From the NCBI GenBank assembly GCA_000697055.1, contig JNDT01001806.1, forward strand, positions 1-50,252: DNA of 50,252 nt. The letters run 5' to 3'. Position 1 is the first letter of the stretch; each line of letters begins with the position of its first letter. Source of the stretch: Saksenaea vasiformis B4078. Its lineage: Eukaryota; Mucoromycota; Mucoromycetes; Mucorales; Saksenaeaceae. The notes below the pieces were generated by a model. It was not told where the DNA came from, ran no database searches, and saw only the letters and a program-made list of their open reading frames with translations. Shown in pieces: positions 1 to 12,014 of this stretch. Position numbers and translations under genes: made by a program.

Positions 1-1887
1 ACGAGTGAGATACCTGCCTCTACAACAATTTGAGCTTCGTTGTCGCGACAGTGAGTGGAAAGAGGCACTTTGGGAAGAAATTTTCAACATCGATAAATGC
101 CAAGCGAAACGTCGACGATTTGATCCTGACCGTAAGCCATCATCCGCTTTAAGTCTATCATCTAATTGATTTGTTTTTAAAGATCATCAACCGGAACTAC
201 AGTTGGAGTTTGCGTATTACTTGCAAACTGATGGGGTATCGGTCTCTGTGCAGTTCGACCGCCGTCGCTCGGGTACGCCAATGGAAAGTTTACTACTACT
301 TACTATGTTTGATTAGAACGATATCCATCTTCCAAACGAGATTTTCGGCTGCTTCCGCGAGAGATGGACCTGAGCACCTGGCAAGGAGGCATATATCATC
401 TGAACAAAGAGCCTCATGGGCTAGATCAAGACCGATTAGCTCAGTCAAGAATTGTTGGCGTGGATCCAGGTATAAGTCAACTAACTATTTCATTGCCATG
501 TCTAATATATTGACAGGGATCCGATCGCTGTTCACAGCTGTAGATACAAACGAAGCTATGGACACGCCTGAGCTCCGCAGCACTCATTCTGCTACCATCA
601 GCAACAAAGAATACCAGTAAGTGACAAACATTTGACTCTGCCGAACTAATCCCAGCATTGGTAGATTGCGTTCGATGTTTACATGGTCCAAACAGAATGA
701 ACTGAAGTCTAGAACCACGGCCCAAATACAGCCACATTACGACTTGTTGACAAACAATCCTCCCACCGTTATGAGCGTACAAGGGTTTAAGGGATATATT
801 GCCGCCTTGAGCATCATCCATAACACGTAAAAAGAAAAAAGCATGAAATCAATTCTGATAAGACTTTAATATACTCCATAACTTCAACAAAAGCTACCGA
901 CATCGGGAAAACCGGTTCCTTCTCTACTCTGCCAGGCAAAGCACACTCGACGTGCTGGCAGACCGCATCGCCAACTGGACACCCCGAGACGTAAGTTCGT
1001 CATGCCCTCGTACTATGCTAACTTATCTAATAAAAAAAAGCCAGACGTACGACCACACTACAGGTCGACCCCCTCATCGCGGAAGCATCGCCGTCGCAAG
1101 GCCCGCCGACATCATCCTCGCCCAGAACAACCAGCAATCATTGCGACGGTGACGCGGATTTGCGACCTTCAATGCGGGGCCAAGGTCCAGTTCCAGTGAA
1201 AGTTAGTGCGTGCAAGCTTTGTAGACAAGGTCTCATAGATTCCAATACTAGACATTCCGACGAGTTCTGGCAAGACACGCTCTCGTTGTTCTGGTCGATG
1301 AATACAAAACTAGCAAGGTGTGTTCAAACTGCGACCATGACACGGAACAGTTTCGAGCACCAACTGCACGATGTCAGCACGAGTATGTATCATACAGCTG
1401 TGACTATTGAAAGTTAATTTCTCCATCAACAGGACGAAGGTGGTTCGGTTTGTCGGGGCTGGGAGAGCCAAACGCTACTGTCTTGATGAGAACAAACGAA
1501 CGATGCATCCGACATCACAATGCCCAGAACTTCAACCGCTAGGCAAGTGAATATTAGTTTGCATACTTGTTATTCTAACCGGGTCTTTAATGCAGCCATT
1601 ACAGATAATCGCAGCAGCGTGTATCCGATTAAGATGTGCCACCACCATCAGTTGGGACAAGCTGTGGATGATCAAGGTCCCAGACCGTTGGTAAGTGTTG
1701 TTCGAACTATTATTCCATTATCTGATTACTCCTATAGTTCTGGAACCGCGACGTGAATGCGGGAAGAAATATGAGAAGGATCTTGGTTGCCTACATGGAA
1801 AATGGACACCAGCTGGAATCAAGACCCCTCTCCTTACAACGACCTCAACAACAACAACAACCGCCCCATATCGGGGCTAGGCAGTAA
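1..1887 (+). pseudogene. Fanzor (eukaryotic TnpB-like RNA-guided nuclease), copy 1, 5'-truncated by window edge, one frameshift
   Basis: Fanzor proteins are eukaryotic relatives of TnpB, RuvC-fold nucleases guided by an omega RNA. I reconstruct exons 2-131, 183-287, 341-469, 517-616, 665-826, 894-990, 1041-1201, 1252-1382, 1433-1546, 1615-1690 and 1738-1887, all with GT-AG introns in phase. Read in order, they give the TDGVSVSVQF strand, the RuvC-I motif IVGVDPG (about 451-470), a helical REC/linker region, GDADLRPSMRGQGPVPVK near RuvC-II, VDEYKTSKVCSNC (start of the zinc ribbon) and WNRDVNAGRNM (RuvC-III). A Q-rich tail ends at the stop 1885-1887. Exon 7 is 161 bases where 162 are needed, so one base is missing between about 1140 and 1153, just before the GD motif. 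It is either a fresh pseudogene or an assembly error. The N-terminus lies outside the window. The splice choices at 1614/1615 and at the non-GTAAG donor 288 are the least certain. Confidence 0.82.
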
Positions 1888-2989
1888 GAAACTGCCAACA
1901 AGCCTCTTGTCAGGCATTCGGTGTGCTCTTCGGGCAGGTAAGTGGAAATTGTATTTGAATTGGAAAAACTTACGTCATCTTTTTCTGTGACTTAATGCAC
2001 CGTAGGAAGCACCAGGTCATGTGAACAAATTATTCCATTTCTTTAAAATAATATTCGTGCCTTTTCCTTCCCCTGTGTCGCAATTGCCTCCGAAAAAGTA
2101 TCCGGATTAATAAACTCAGTCCAAAAAACCTAACTTTCAACAAAGCATGAAAAAACAAGTAGAAGAGTAAATGTGAACCTTTGAAGATGCAAAAGACACC
2201 AGATAATAGGTTTATTCTTTTATTTTGGTGGTTAGCTAATCACTTGTATGTCTTGCTTTGGCCTTTATATTATAGATCACATAGGAAGACATAGACCCGC
2301 AATTACAAATAATCTCAGGGACTCAAACCTACGAGCTAGATTTTTGCTGCTCACAAACAGGTTCAAAATAATACTTGGCATAAAGTACAATGACCAAATG
2401 TGTTGCACTGTACAGCAAAAGACGGGAAAACGACGCAACTAAGTAAGTGTTTTTACACTTCAGCCATTAGTCCTTCTCGCTGAAAATCTCCTATTTCTTA
2501 TTGTCATGACACTTCACAAAACTATGATATAGACACTCCCTGGAATCTGTCTTAATAATATCTGTTGAAGATTCTTTTCAGGGTCTTATTTTTGTTATAC
2601 ATGCTTTTCATTCTTTTGAAGCTTACTCGAATTTCACGGTATCTGATGAAACAAGAATATGTCTTTCTGAGTGATCGGTTTCTGATAGATTGAAAAGAGA
2701 CTCTTCTTTTCTGGACGACTGGTTTCTGACTGGAAGAAAAGACAACTCTTTTGTCAAGGATTTTTCCCTCCGCCTTCCCGCTCTTTCCATCTCCTGCCTG
2801 TCAGAGCTCTCATTATCAAAAGCTTATGGATTTGCCACGATTGACCAGTTACGACGGCATGTCTCACCGAGATATAATGCTATACAAAAAAGGCTAAAAA
2901 AAGCAGTTAGCGGCAGAAGAGAGTAAGTGCAGAGGAGCAGTACATTCACACGAATCACGAGTATTGATTTGTTAGAAGAATGTTAACAA
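1888..2989. other. Intergenic, no gene recognised
   Basis: This is AT-rich spacer between two Fanzor-family loci. A 78-codon reading frame at 2690-2926 is followed by a GTAAG donor-like site and could be a 5' exon of the next locus, but nothing in its sequence is recognisable. Confidence 0.4.
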
Positions 2990-2993
2990 GAGC

Positions 2994-5900
2994 TTGACAA
3001 TCAAAGCGATGGTCAACCTGGCCCATCGGATAGGCAGCAACGTCAACAGCCGGCTGGAAGACGAGCGCAAAAGCAAAGTCCTGACGAAAAGTTGCAAAAG
3101 AGTACTGCCCGTTCCCCTTCGACGGAAAGATGATGTACAGAAACCTCGTCCGCAGTGTGCGACGTGCTTGAGAAACAACAGCTTTGATACCGCCAAAATA
3201 CATAGCAGGAGCTCCTCTCGTCTTTGCCCGTACCAGAAGCTAAGGAATATCGCGCAACTTCGCCAGGAAGTAGGCAGTTCGAAAAAGTGTCAGGAAAGCC
3301 GGTTTAGACAAGTTTATGTCTATCATCTTCTGAGAAAGATACTCTAATAAGCGTGATTGACGACGTGGTTGACTACAACAGGGAGGTCGTAACTAGGAGC
3401 CATTTGTTTGTCAATTTCTGTGTATATTGGCAACTGAACAATCAGCAACCGTTACCCGCCGTGGCTTTCAGTAAAGATTCCTTTTACTCGGTTCTTCAGC
3501 TCATCACGGGCAGCAGATAACAAGCACTGTCGTTATCACGGACCAACTAAGAGGTTCACTGACAACGAGCTTTCGAGAGTTCCTTGTCGAGTTCCCAACA
3601 TGTTGTGTCCAACCCATTCATGGCGAACAACGGTACATCCATATGCTTTTTTCAACAGCGGAAACATATAGCACTTCCATGACGAACAGTATTGTCGAGA
3701 ATTTTGACGGGTGGGCTACATCGTCGTTACAATTGCGGTTACGGCAACTGGTTCCTGTAAGTGGCTACCTTGTAGCACATGTTATATTCATATTAATGGA
3801 TGCGTAGGACCTTCGAAAAAAAAATGATAAATATAGAATGGCTGGATTTATCTATGACTTGTGCTGATGATGTACTATTCCCTCCGGTATGGCCGGATAG
3901 CATTCCCATCGATGAAAGCATGGCGGATGATGTCAATGACGCTGTTGAACGACTAGTGGATGAGACAACGACTGATTTCGAAACCATATTTATTGTCATT
4001 GAAGCGCACACCTCGGTTTCATCGCTCGCGGCTGTCTTGAAAGCTGCAAGATCAGATCTTTGCGAGCCTTGGTACCAGCGGGGTCGGCAATTGTTGAAGC
4101 AGCCAAGTTATCTTGAACTTAAGCGGTTATCCTGAAGCTTCTTTCCAATTTCACCATATTCGTACCGTTATGGCTCTTATTTACTCTGTTTTACATGTGT
4201 TGAATGCCATCATTGGTGCCTTGAACTTATTGAATACAGACGGCTTTGATTTCTCCCTGGCGCATGGAATCCTCCATGATTATCTCCAAATAATGACCCA
4301 GCTACGATCGCTTGTGGGTTCCGCTTCGACAGAAGTCGATCAAGAAGCAACAGCGACTGTACTATCAGAAAATTTCTCCATCAATGCATCAACCGAAGCG
4401 CTGATGATCTCCATGAATGCCTATCACCAAGCCATTGCTGATGCTAGTCGTGCTCGACGACACGCAGACTACGCCTCTGTCCCGATATCCCCAATTCTTT
4501 GTCCACTTCGCCTTTCAGATACAGCAGCAATTCTAGGAACTCAACCAACAGCAGGTAATTTTGGCCAGTGATGCGCAAGTTGAAGCACCCATTGGCCGGG
4601 CGAGAAACGTCCTCAATACGTTACCTGAACACCATACTACGGGTTGTCGTCGCAAGCAATTATTCTCCCATTTGTTATGTAGGCTTGTAAATCAACAACA
4701 TCCATTTGACACGCTGGTCATCACAAACCTTTCCCAGAAGTCCGTGCGGCAACTTCATGATGCAGTGAACGAGGCACAGGTTCAAATCAAGGTTTCTGGC
4801 GTCTATCTCGAGGATCGTATAGGAAACAACGAGCTGTTACCATTTGCATTCCGCCCAGAATTGCACCACGTAGCCAAGACCGAATGCCTTTTTTCTCTGG
4901 TCCCAAAGCCTCAGTTCACTAAAAAGCACATACGTATTGACTAGCAAACATTGGCAAGCTACTTCGAGCAGCCGATCTCAGCCATTATATTCCGAGACGG
5001 GACGCTCCAACCGATCATTAACCCCGCTGCCTATTTTCACTAACGTCTTTGATTTATCCGCAGTCCATCAAGGTTCACACAAGTAATAACGAAGCACTTA
5101 TACACGATAAAAAGTTGACCTTAAATTTGGCCTGGCCAAATATAGGAATATAGGGCCGTTTTTCAATAATAGCATCGACACGGATGGGTATACGGTATCG
5201 ACCTTGTTCAACAAGAAGATCTCCGATCATGAAGCATTGCCAGTCCTCGATTTTGAGGATTTCCAGCCATAAGAGTTGGAATACTTTAGGGATTGGAACG
5301 TGGACCTCGGCGTGTCAGAGATCTTTGTTGGCAACGATGGGAGCAACTTGGACGCCCATACCCGTGTTGACGCAGTTGGAGCACTAGAGCTTCCTGATCT
5401 TTCGTCTGACGAACCCAATGATGAGCAGAGCGGCTCTCACAAAAATACGCCATATATCTTCCGCCGAATATTACGTGCATGCCGGATTTGATAAAACGTT
5501 GCAAAAACAAAACGAAAGACAGATGATACCGGTATTGGTGCGGTAGAGTCAAGTGTGCCTACAGCAAAGGTGTCGACACTAGAAGAAATCTGGGAATATG
5601 CTGGCAGGTCCCTTGAAGTTTTTCCTACGTTGATCCAGTTTTACCACAAAGATTTTCAACAAATGAAATTTAGCAGTTGTCGCGGACGCCAGCGTATGAA
5701 TGCGGAGCTGGACAATGTGCTAACTGATGGTGGTGTCAAATACAGAAGCTATAGTGGCGCTCAAGAAATCCGTTCATGTTTATCCCATGAAAGCTGCCAG
5801 CAAAGTGTGAGGCTGGACGGAACAAGGCGCAAACGACGTCGAAAACCGCCTGACCGACTCCAACGTGCCCCCAATGGAACGACCGGTTAGGCAAAAGTGA

Positions 5901-6369
5901 GTACCTATTTCTTTGTTCAAAGTATATCGATATTTATCTTTTATTGCATTCAATAACAAATGGAAAAAGGAGTCTATTGACAACGACGACTCTAAGGTTC
6001 CCTTGATTTGTTTTGGTAACGCAAACTTTGGACGTAACTCATATGGGGCAAAACTTGCCGGGTTGGCAAACCGTTGATAAGAGGCTGATCAAACAAGCGG
6101 AAGGCGAGGGATATTCGGTGATCATACACGTTGATGAATATTGTACATCCCAAGTATGTTCAAAGTGTGGCGCGCAAAAATTGGAAGGCGTTGCGATCGG
6201 TGCAGATCAACATTTGCATAGCATTCTGACCTGTAGAAGTTGCGGGACTACTTGGCAAAGGGATCATAATGCATCGCAAAATATACATGCTATTTCTATG
6301 TCATGTATCCTCTCTGGTGAGCGACCACTGATTTTCGGCCGAACCGAACCACAGTCGCCACCATATTGA
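2994..6369 (+). pseudogene. Long Fanzor-family gene, copy 2, decayed
   Basis: The segments follow the order of a long-type Fanzor but sit in shifting frames with several stops. They are: a possible zinc knuckle (CATC at about 3155, then HSRSSSRLCP at about 3205); a segment at 3340-3520 containing HLFVNFCVYWQLNNQQPLP; a segment at 3565-3758 containing FLVEFPTCCVQPIHGEQRY; helical regions 3800-4940; SIDTDGYTVSTLFNKK (about 5170-5220); the RuvC-I region DWNVDLGVSEIFVGNDG (about 5293-5340); GRQRMNAEL...DGGVKY (about 5680-5745); ICFGNANFGRNSYG (RuvC-II, about 6005-6045); VDEYCTSQVCSKCGAQK and CRSCGTTWQRDHNASQNI (zinc ribbon and RuvC-III, 6130-6290). An in-frame TAA interrupts the segment just before RuvC-I (about 5271), and a TGA/frame change follows RuvC-II. 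Copy 1 is too different for this to be its recent duplicate. The assignment of 3800-4940 to the same gene is inference. Confidence 0.72.
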
Positions 6370-7300
6370 TCCGCGTATCAAAAACGCGTGGATGTTTACA
6401 CTGCTTAGGTAAATGCTATTGACATGACTACTTGCTAACCCCAGGTCTGTTTTAATCCACATACTCTTCCAGGAGCAGTGTAGCTGTCTTTGTGAATGCA
6501 AAATAGATACAGAGCAGCGTAAAAATGCGTTCAGGAAAAATAGCATTCTAAAGCCTACTTTATTTTAGCGATGTTTTCTTCCTATTCTCCAGCTTTATCT
6601 GTGTTCCGACGCCGTATGGTCGCTACATAAAAGCGGGGCTCAATTAGCCCATTGTGTATGCACGTTGATAAACATAGACGATGTTAGAAACCAATGCAAA
6701 ATATACTCAGTAGGAAAGTTTTCTTATGAATTACAGCAGTTTACCGATAGTCTCCAAATCTTGGCATATTAAGGCAAGTTCACTCAATGCGTCTTACCGG
6801 CAGTGATGGAGTTTAGATTCGCCGTAGACACGTTGTGTACATACATGTGTAGTCGTGTAAGCACAATGATTTAGCAATCGATTTATCGATGGGTGATATT
6901 TCAAGTGGCCACATAACTAGACAGTGTATTGGCCACAACCGTAACGGGTTTGGAAACACCGCTATATTGATATATCCGCCTTGCACCAACGACGCTTCCT
7001 TGTCGGTTACGCCGGATCGATTTTATGCCTTTATAAGTAACGAGATGGGAAAACAGTATTGCGTGATACGATCTCCGTCTGCTGTTGAAGTATATTTTGC
7101 TTTTTTGAGCCAATATTTGCTGCGCGTATCAAGATCAAACGACGAGCTACAAAATGCTACATCCCTGCAGATTGGTATCGCTACTATAGATAAGCTTCGT
7201 ATGTTATGACTATTGTTCAATTCTGGGTGAATCTTAATTTATTGAATAACTTATTTCTCGCTAGAAAAAACTGACAAGACCAATTTTGGGAAATGGAGCC
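6370..7300. other. Intergenic spacer, one unrecognised reading frame
   Basis: An open frame at 6889-7209 (+, 106 codons) has no motif I recognise and no clear splice partners, so I do not call it a gene. The end near 7220-7300 is the 3' flank of the neighbouring LPMO gene. It resembles the 3' flanks of the other two copies around 11885-12010 and 18150-18295. Confidence 0.4.
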
Positions 7301-7367
7301 AGCCGGAGAAAACCCAAAATCATCTTGCGGTAGGTTGTGTTCCTTTAACGGAACATCCGGTTGGGAA

Positions 7368-8597
7368 CTAACCCTGAACGAGGCTGACGTAGCTGTACTG
7401 GCCTTTCTTGAGCCACACCTTGTTCGTGTAGAGGTCGTTGCGATTGAAGCGAATGCCCTGTCCAGCGCGTACACCAACCTTGACCTTTCCAGAATATTTG
7501 CGGTTCAGCAAATTAGCCAAATCTTTAGCCCAGCCAAGTCCCTCAACATTGTGAGCGGTAACAGGAACGGTGACATCGAGAATGGATGGTTCAGAAGTCC
7601 CAGAAGCAGCTACACGGAATTGAACCTTGTCACCAACCTTTGGCTTAACGCCCCAGGGCATGAAACGCTTTGTCTCGACCAGCTGAGAGTCATTCTTCTC
7701 GCCGTCATCACCGGGGTTATTATCTTCTTCCCTGTCGCCGTCTTTGTTATCCTTCTTGTCATCTTTTTTGTCGTCCTTCTCGTCAACCTCGTCATTTGGG
7801 ATCGCTTCCTTTTCCTTCTTCTTTTCTTGATTTTTATCGTTGTCTTTGACGGCGTTATTTGAATCGGTTCCGCTACGGATCGTCACATCGGCACAGTTGA
7901 AGAAGCCTTCGTGACCATAGTCATCGCGCTGCCAGTAGCCATAAATAATGGCATCACCAGTGCGGCCGGCGGGGAGTTTGACATCGAGGAAGTACATCGA
8001 TGTAACATCATGAATAAGACCTGTACCATTAGCAGGAACTGGTCGTGGTGCAGGTTCATCGTAGATAAGTTCCAGGTCGTCCCAGCTTAGCTTTTTCGAT
8101 GGGTCGTAAGAGGTCTTGGTGATGTAAATTTTCATTTGCGCGGGATTGTGTGATCGTGTGTTCTCCCACCGCAGCTCGAAATGATCGTTCTTCGGAACGA
8201 TGATCGTCTTGTTCCAACCTTGGTCTTGGGGTATATCGAGACCTCTCTTGTTTTTGTCACCACCGGCGCATAGTAGACCATCTGGAACAGCCTTCTTCAC
8301 TGACGCAAAGTCGGATGGATTGCTCGGATTTGCTGTCACTTCGTCCCACTGATCAAAAGGATAGTAGCTCTTGGCATCAAGATAAGCGTTTCTGCAGCCC
8401 TTGTTGGGAATACGGGACCCATCTTCAGGCCAGTAATATCCTCCTCCTATTCGGCAACCGTACTGTCTAGCAAGAGGAAAGCCAAGTGCGCCATGCGCAG
8501 AAACTTCTTGCACCGGGATGAACATAGAGCAAGCCAAGATGAAACCAGCCATCTTGCTTAGTCCTTGCCACACGTTAATTGATCCGCTAAGATGCAT
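7368..8597 (-). CDS. Secreted AA10-type LPMO with charged linker and GbpA-domain-2-like C-terminus, paralogue A
   Basis: The predicted enzyme is a copper monooxygenase that oxidatively cleaves chitin or cellulose outside the cell. The protein has 409 aa and no intron. Hydrophobic residues 17-28 followed by VSA predict signal cleavage before His35, the N-terminal copper His. The AA10/chitin-binding-type-4 core (35 to about 240) contains FPLARQYGC, a second candidate copper His at about residue 150 in NTRSHNPAQM, and the axial-aromatic region GYWQR...EGFFNCADV (about 222-239). A lysine/aspartate/glutamate-rich linker follows (about 245-310). The C-terminal 100 residues (SQLVETKRF...NKVWLKKGQYSY) show the W..DLAN..N...RAG...Y.NKVWLK pattern that I associate with GbpA domain 2. 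Met16 could be an alternative start, but the 15 residues before it are conserved in all three paralogues. The AA10 call is strong; the C-terminal domain name is tentative. Confidence 0.88.
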   Translation of the reverse strand: MHLSGSINVWQGLSKMAGFILACSMFIPVQEVSAHGALGFPLARQYGCRIGGGYYWPEDGSRIPNKGCRNAYLDAKSYYPFDQWDEVTANPSNPSDFASVKKAVPDGLLCAGGDKNKRGLDIPQDQGWNKTIIVPKNDHFELRWENTRSHNPAQMKIYITKTSYDPSKKLSWDDLELIYDEPAPRPVPANGTGLIHDVTSMYFLDVKLPAGRTGDAIIYGYWQRDDYGHEGFFNCADVTIRSGTDSNNAVKDNDKNQEKKKEKEAIPNDEVDEKDDKKDDKKDNKDGDREEDNNPGDDGEKNDSQLVETKRFMPWGVKPKVGDKVQFRVAASGTSEPSILDVTVPVTAHNVEGLGWAKDLANLLNRKYSGKVKVGVRAGQGIRFNRNDLYTNKVWLKKGQYSYVSLVQG

Positions 8598-8690
8598 TTT
8601 GATGTTTTGCTACTGTGTTTGAGTGAATTGGAGTGGAAATCGTCAAAGCTTGGGCCATATTTATTGTATTTGATTCAAGGTTGCACAAGA
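8598..8690 (-). promoter_or_regulatory. Conserved promoter and 5' leader of LPMO paralogue A
   Basis: The sequence just upstream of the start codon is nearly identical to that of the two other paralogues. It includes a TATA-like AATAAATATGG (read on -) at 8655-8665, about 60 bases from the ATG. A shared promoter suggests co-regulation. The basis is direct comparison of the three copies. Confidence 0.65.
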
Positions 8691-11600
8691 CCATACTTGG
8701 AATCCACGAGGAATAGTGTGACATATAATAACAGGATTTAATTATGACCTACGGTGTGGCGAGCAAATAATGATTTTCGACATCCATGCGAATTGCAATT
8801 GTTCTACACGCAGTTAGTGACCACAACCAACAAGTTATAACTTAATTGAGACTCTATGCTTTCCGATCCATGTCGTGGCTATGCGTTTCATTTTTTGGAT
8901 CATTCATACACAGAGATACACTCCGACTGATGTTCGTCAATTACATAATAGAGCCCCAGGGTCAGCAGGAATCATGATAAGTGATTTGTAACAAATTAGC
9001 GCCGTGCAACATGTACAACGGATCAACAGATCATGAATGGTTAGATTGCTAAATTCTTTGTAGGCGATGCCTTCCAATTTTATACATTGTACAGCTACAC
9101 AGCGTATAATTCACATCCAACATTTATCTTCATTGACGGCGGCATCTCATTATGTATCAGTAAGCCCAATAGTTTCAGCATTCGAGATCTTATAACGTAA
9201 AAAATAGCGTCCACAATCGACGATAAGGGTTCTACTGATCGCTTCATGGGTTCATGCACATGGGTACAGGGATCATTAAATCAGCTGAGCGTTACACCAC
9301 TTGCAGATTTGACTTGCAGGACCGCAACTGACTGGCACACACAGAACCTGCTAGGGGAACTAACACTATCTCGAGAAAACGCTCTGACACCTAGAGATAC
9401 GGAGTGTAACAAGCAGTATCCTGGAGAAGCGATTTACACCCCGGGCTAATCAGACGGAAATTCTCTATTGCTCGAGTCTGTAATCAATCAAGGTACTCTA
9501 TTGGAATTATATTGCGTCTTGTTGTTAGAAGCTGTTACGACGCGCGTGGGTTCGGGTTTCTTCGTAAGAACCCTGGCAGGACTATGTGATACAAATCAGA
9601 TTAAGTCGTCGACGATGCTACAGAAACGGTTGTCTAGACACGGGAATTGCTTACGAGTTCCCCTCGTACCACGGGAAAAAATATCAGGAACCCGGTCAAC
9701 GGACGGTTATTAGCCAAAATGAATCACCGTCCTTCGGTGATCCCTTGTCATGGAATAATTAATGCACTCGTTACTCTGTGTGATTTTCTGTGACGGGTAG
9801 TGAATCAGGAGGAAAGTCATGGATGCACAATGGATGCCAAGACCGCGTTATTGTACATGTTGTGGTCATCGAAGCAGTATGAATATCTGAACATTTATCC
9901 GACCGGATTCTTAGTGAATAATAACCTTGGGAAAGACAAAATGTGCTTAGTTGGTTGTTTTCAGTAAATAGCACGATTACGATGCAAATCTATTAAAAAA
10001 GCGCATGCCTGCTAATGAAGATAAATGCAGATTCATAGCTCTCTAGTAGCTGATTTAGATCGTACATGCCACTTAAACAAGTGTTATAACTCTTAAATCT
10101 AAGTACAAGACACACACGGTGTCGGCTCTTGAGAAATGACAAAGTCTCATCAACCATATCAACTTAATACATCATATCTGTGCATGTAATTACAATTTAC
10201 CATGATCTGAAAGTCTGTTGACAAAATGAGGAAAACCCTCCTCCAGATTGTAGTAGACATTATCATGTATGAGCTGTCTTACAAAATAAAAAAGGCACAT
10301 CACAGGGTTGGAAAGTGTGTCACTCAAGATCTCCATTGTTTACATTTATGAAGCATATTAGTGGAACAACACTCCTTTGTAACCGCGGAACATATTGACA
10401 GTTAATGAAACGGAGACAAATGTCAAAAGCACTCGTATAGTTATGATAGAGGTTTTATCTGGTTTAATGTGTACGGCCATCAATAAGCATTTGATTAATC
10501 ACGTACATGTCTGTCGCGGTGGGTCTATGCATTACTCATTAGTATAGGATAATCAATTATGATTCATATCTTACAATTATTATCAGAAATAGCATAAAGT
10601 ATCGCGACTATTTTTGACGGGTCCCATCGGTATAACATGTCTAATAAGCTCTGAATAAAGTTTAATTTTTGTAGATCAACGCATGGATATCACTTGTACA
10701 TAGGCTTAAGGAGCCTACTTGACTGGAAGGGTAGAAAAAAGGCTGAAATGAAGAGACTCATATAATTGCAAGAATACTATGGACAACACCTTCATCATTC
10801 GCAGAATTCAGAGTCAAATGTCAGGAAAAATCACTTGGCGGAGTCTTCGAATCATTTATTAAGAAATTGTCTATAGTCCTGGTGCCACATCGGAATCAGA
10901 TTCCGACAGTGCATACATTCAGCAAATGTAATGTTACAGTGCAAACGTGAGGCTCCACGAAATTTATCGTAAGGGTTCGTCACTTTTTGGCCAAAAGGAG
11001 TTAACGCGACCTTTCTGCGTTTAGGCAGCGTCAGAAGTGCCTGATAGTGTGTTTGTAAGGATCTCGTTCAGAGTTCTGGTTGATATTCTTAAGGCCTCTG
11101 GTTTTCCGGTTGGGAAATTTAAGGACTGTCAATGTCTTTATGCGTCAAATAAGCGTGTACATTTGTTACGAAGGATGGCTGAGAAGTGTTGCTTCATGGG
11201 ATAAGTTGAGAAATGCTTCCTGCTAAACTTGTATCGGAAGCGAGGATGATTATGAAAGCCTTGTTAAGAACATCAGATGGACACTGAAGACAGAAGCGTT
11301 GAGTTCGCAATGAGGGATCAGAAATGTATATTTGGTTCTCGAAATTGCTGAGAACGGTGCTGCTTCGAGAGCTAGGTCCAAAAGCGCGCCGACATTGTTT
11401 GAAAAGTTGATAGAAGCAGTACCAGTAATCATGCATGTCCATCGATAGCACCTCGTGTCGTTTTAGGAATAGGCCCCAAAACGGCCTGCCTTATTCCTTA
11501 TTTTTTAATTCATCAGATACTTCTGGGAAAGAAGGGAAAACTTAGCCAATCTATAGTTACTGGGAATTTTACTCCTAGTCCTGTGCCAACGTCTTGCTGC

Positions 11601-11900
11601 AGAATTATGATATATCATTACATTGCTATATTGAGTACCCGCTCGGTACAGCATTCCCTTTTTTTCTTCTTTTTCTAAAAGATAAGGAAATAGATGAAAA
11701 ACAGAGAAGTGTTTGTCACTGCTTTTAGGGGTTTTCTAAGAGCGTGGGAAGCAATTCCTACTTGGCTCAACGTATACGATTGTTAAGACAGTAGAATACC
11801 TGTTTCAATTATACAGGTCGAGCGCTCATCATCGCTATTACAATCTCAGACGGAAGCCAGTGTTTATTTTAGGGTAAAATGTAGTTTATTGAATTAACTT
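8691..11900. other. Gene-poor spacer between LPMO paralogues A and B
   Basis: The part nearest the gene (8691 to about 9440) is an older duplicate of the DNA upstream of the other two LPMO genes. For example 8925-9040 matches 13655-13760, and 9235-9305 matches 20380-20450. From about 9500 to 11900 I see AT-rich DNA with only short reading frames and no recognisable gene, tRNA or rRNA. Confidence 0.5.
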
Positions 11901-12014
11901 ATGTCTAATGAGAGCCTGAAAGTGTAGGTCCTTGGGCAAACGGGCCAGCCCGACAAGGCCCTTGATACTATTCCAGAAATGCCTATGTTCTCTTGAATCA
12001 ATATCCACCCAATT

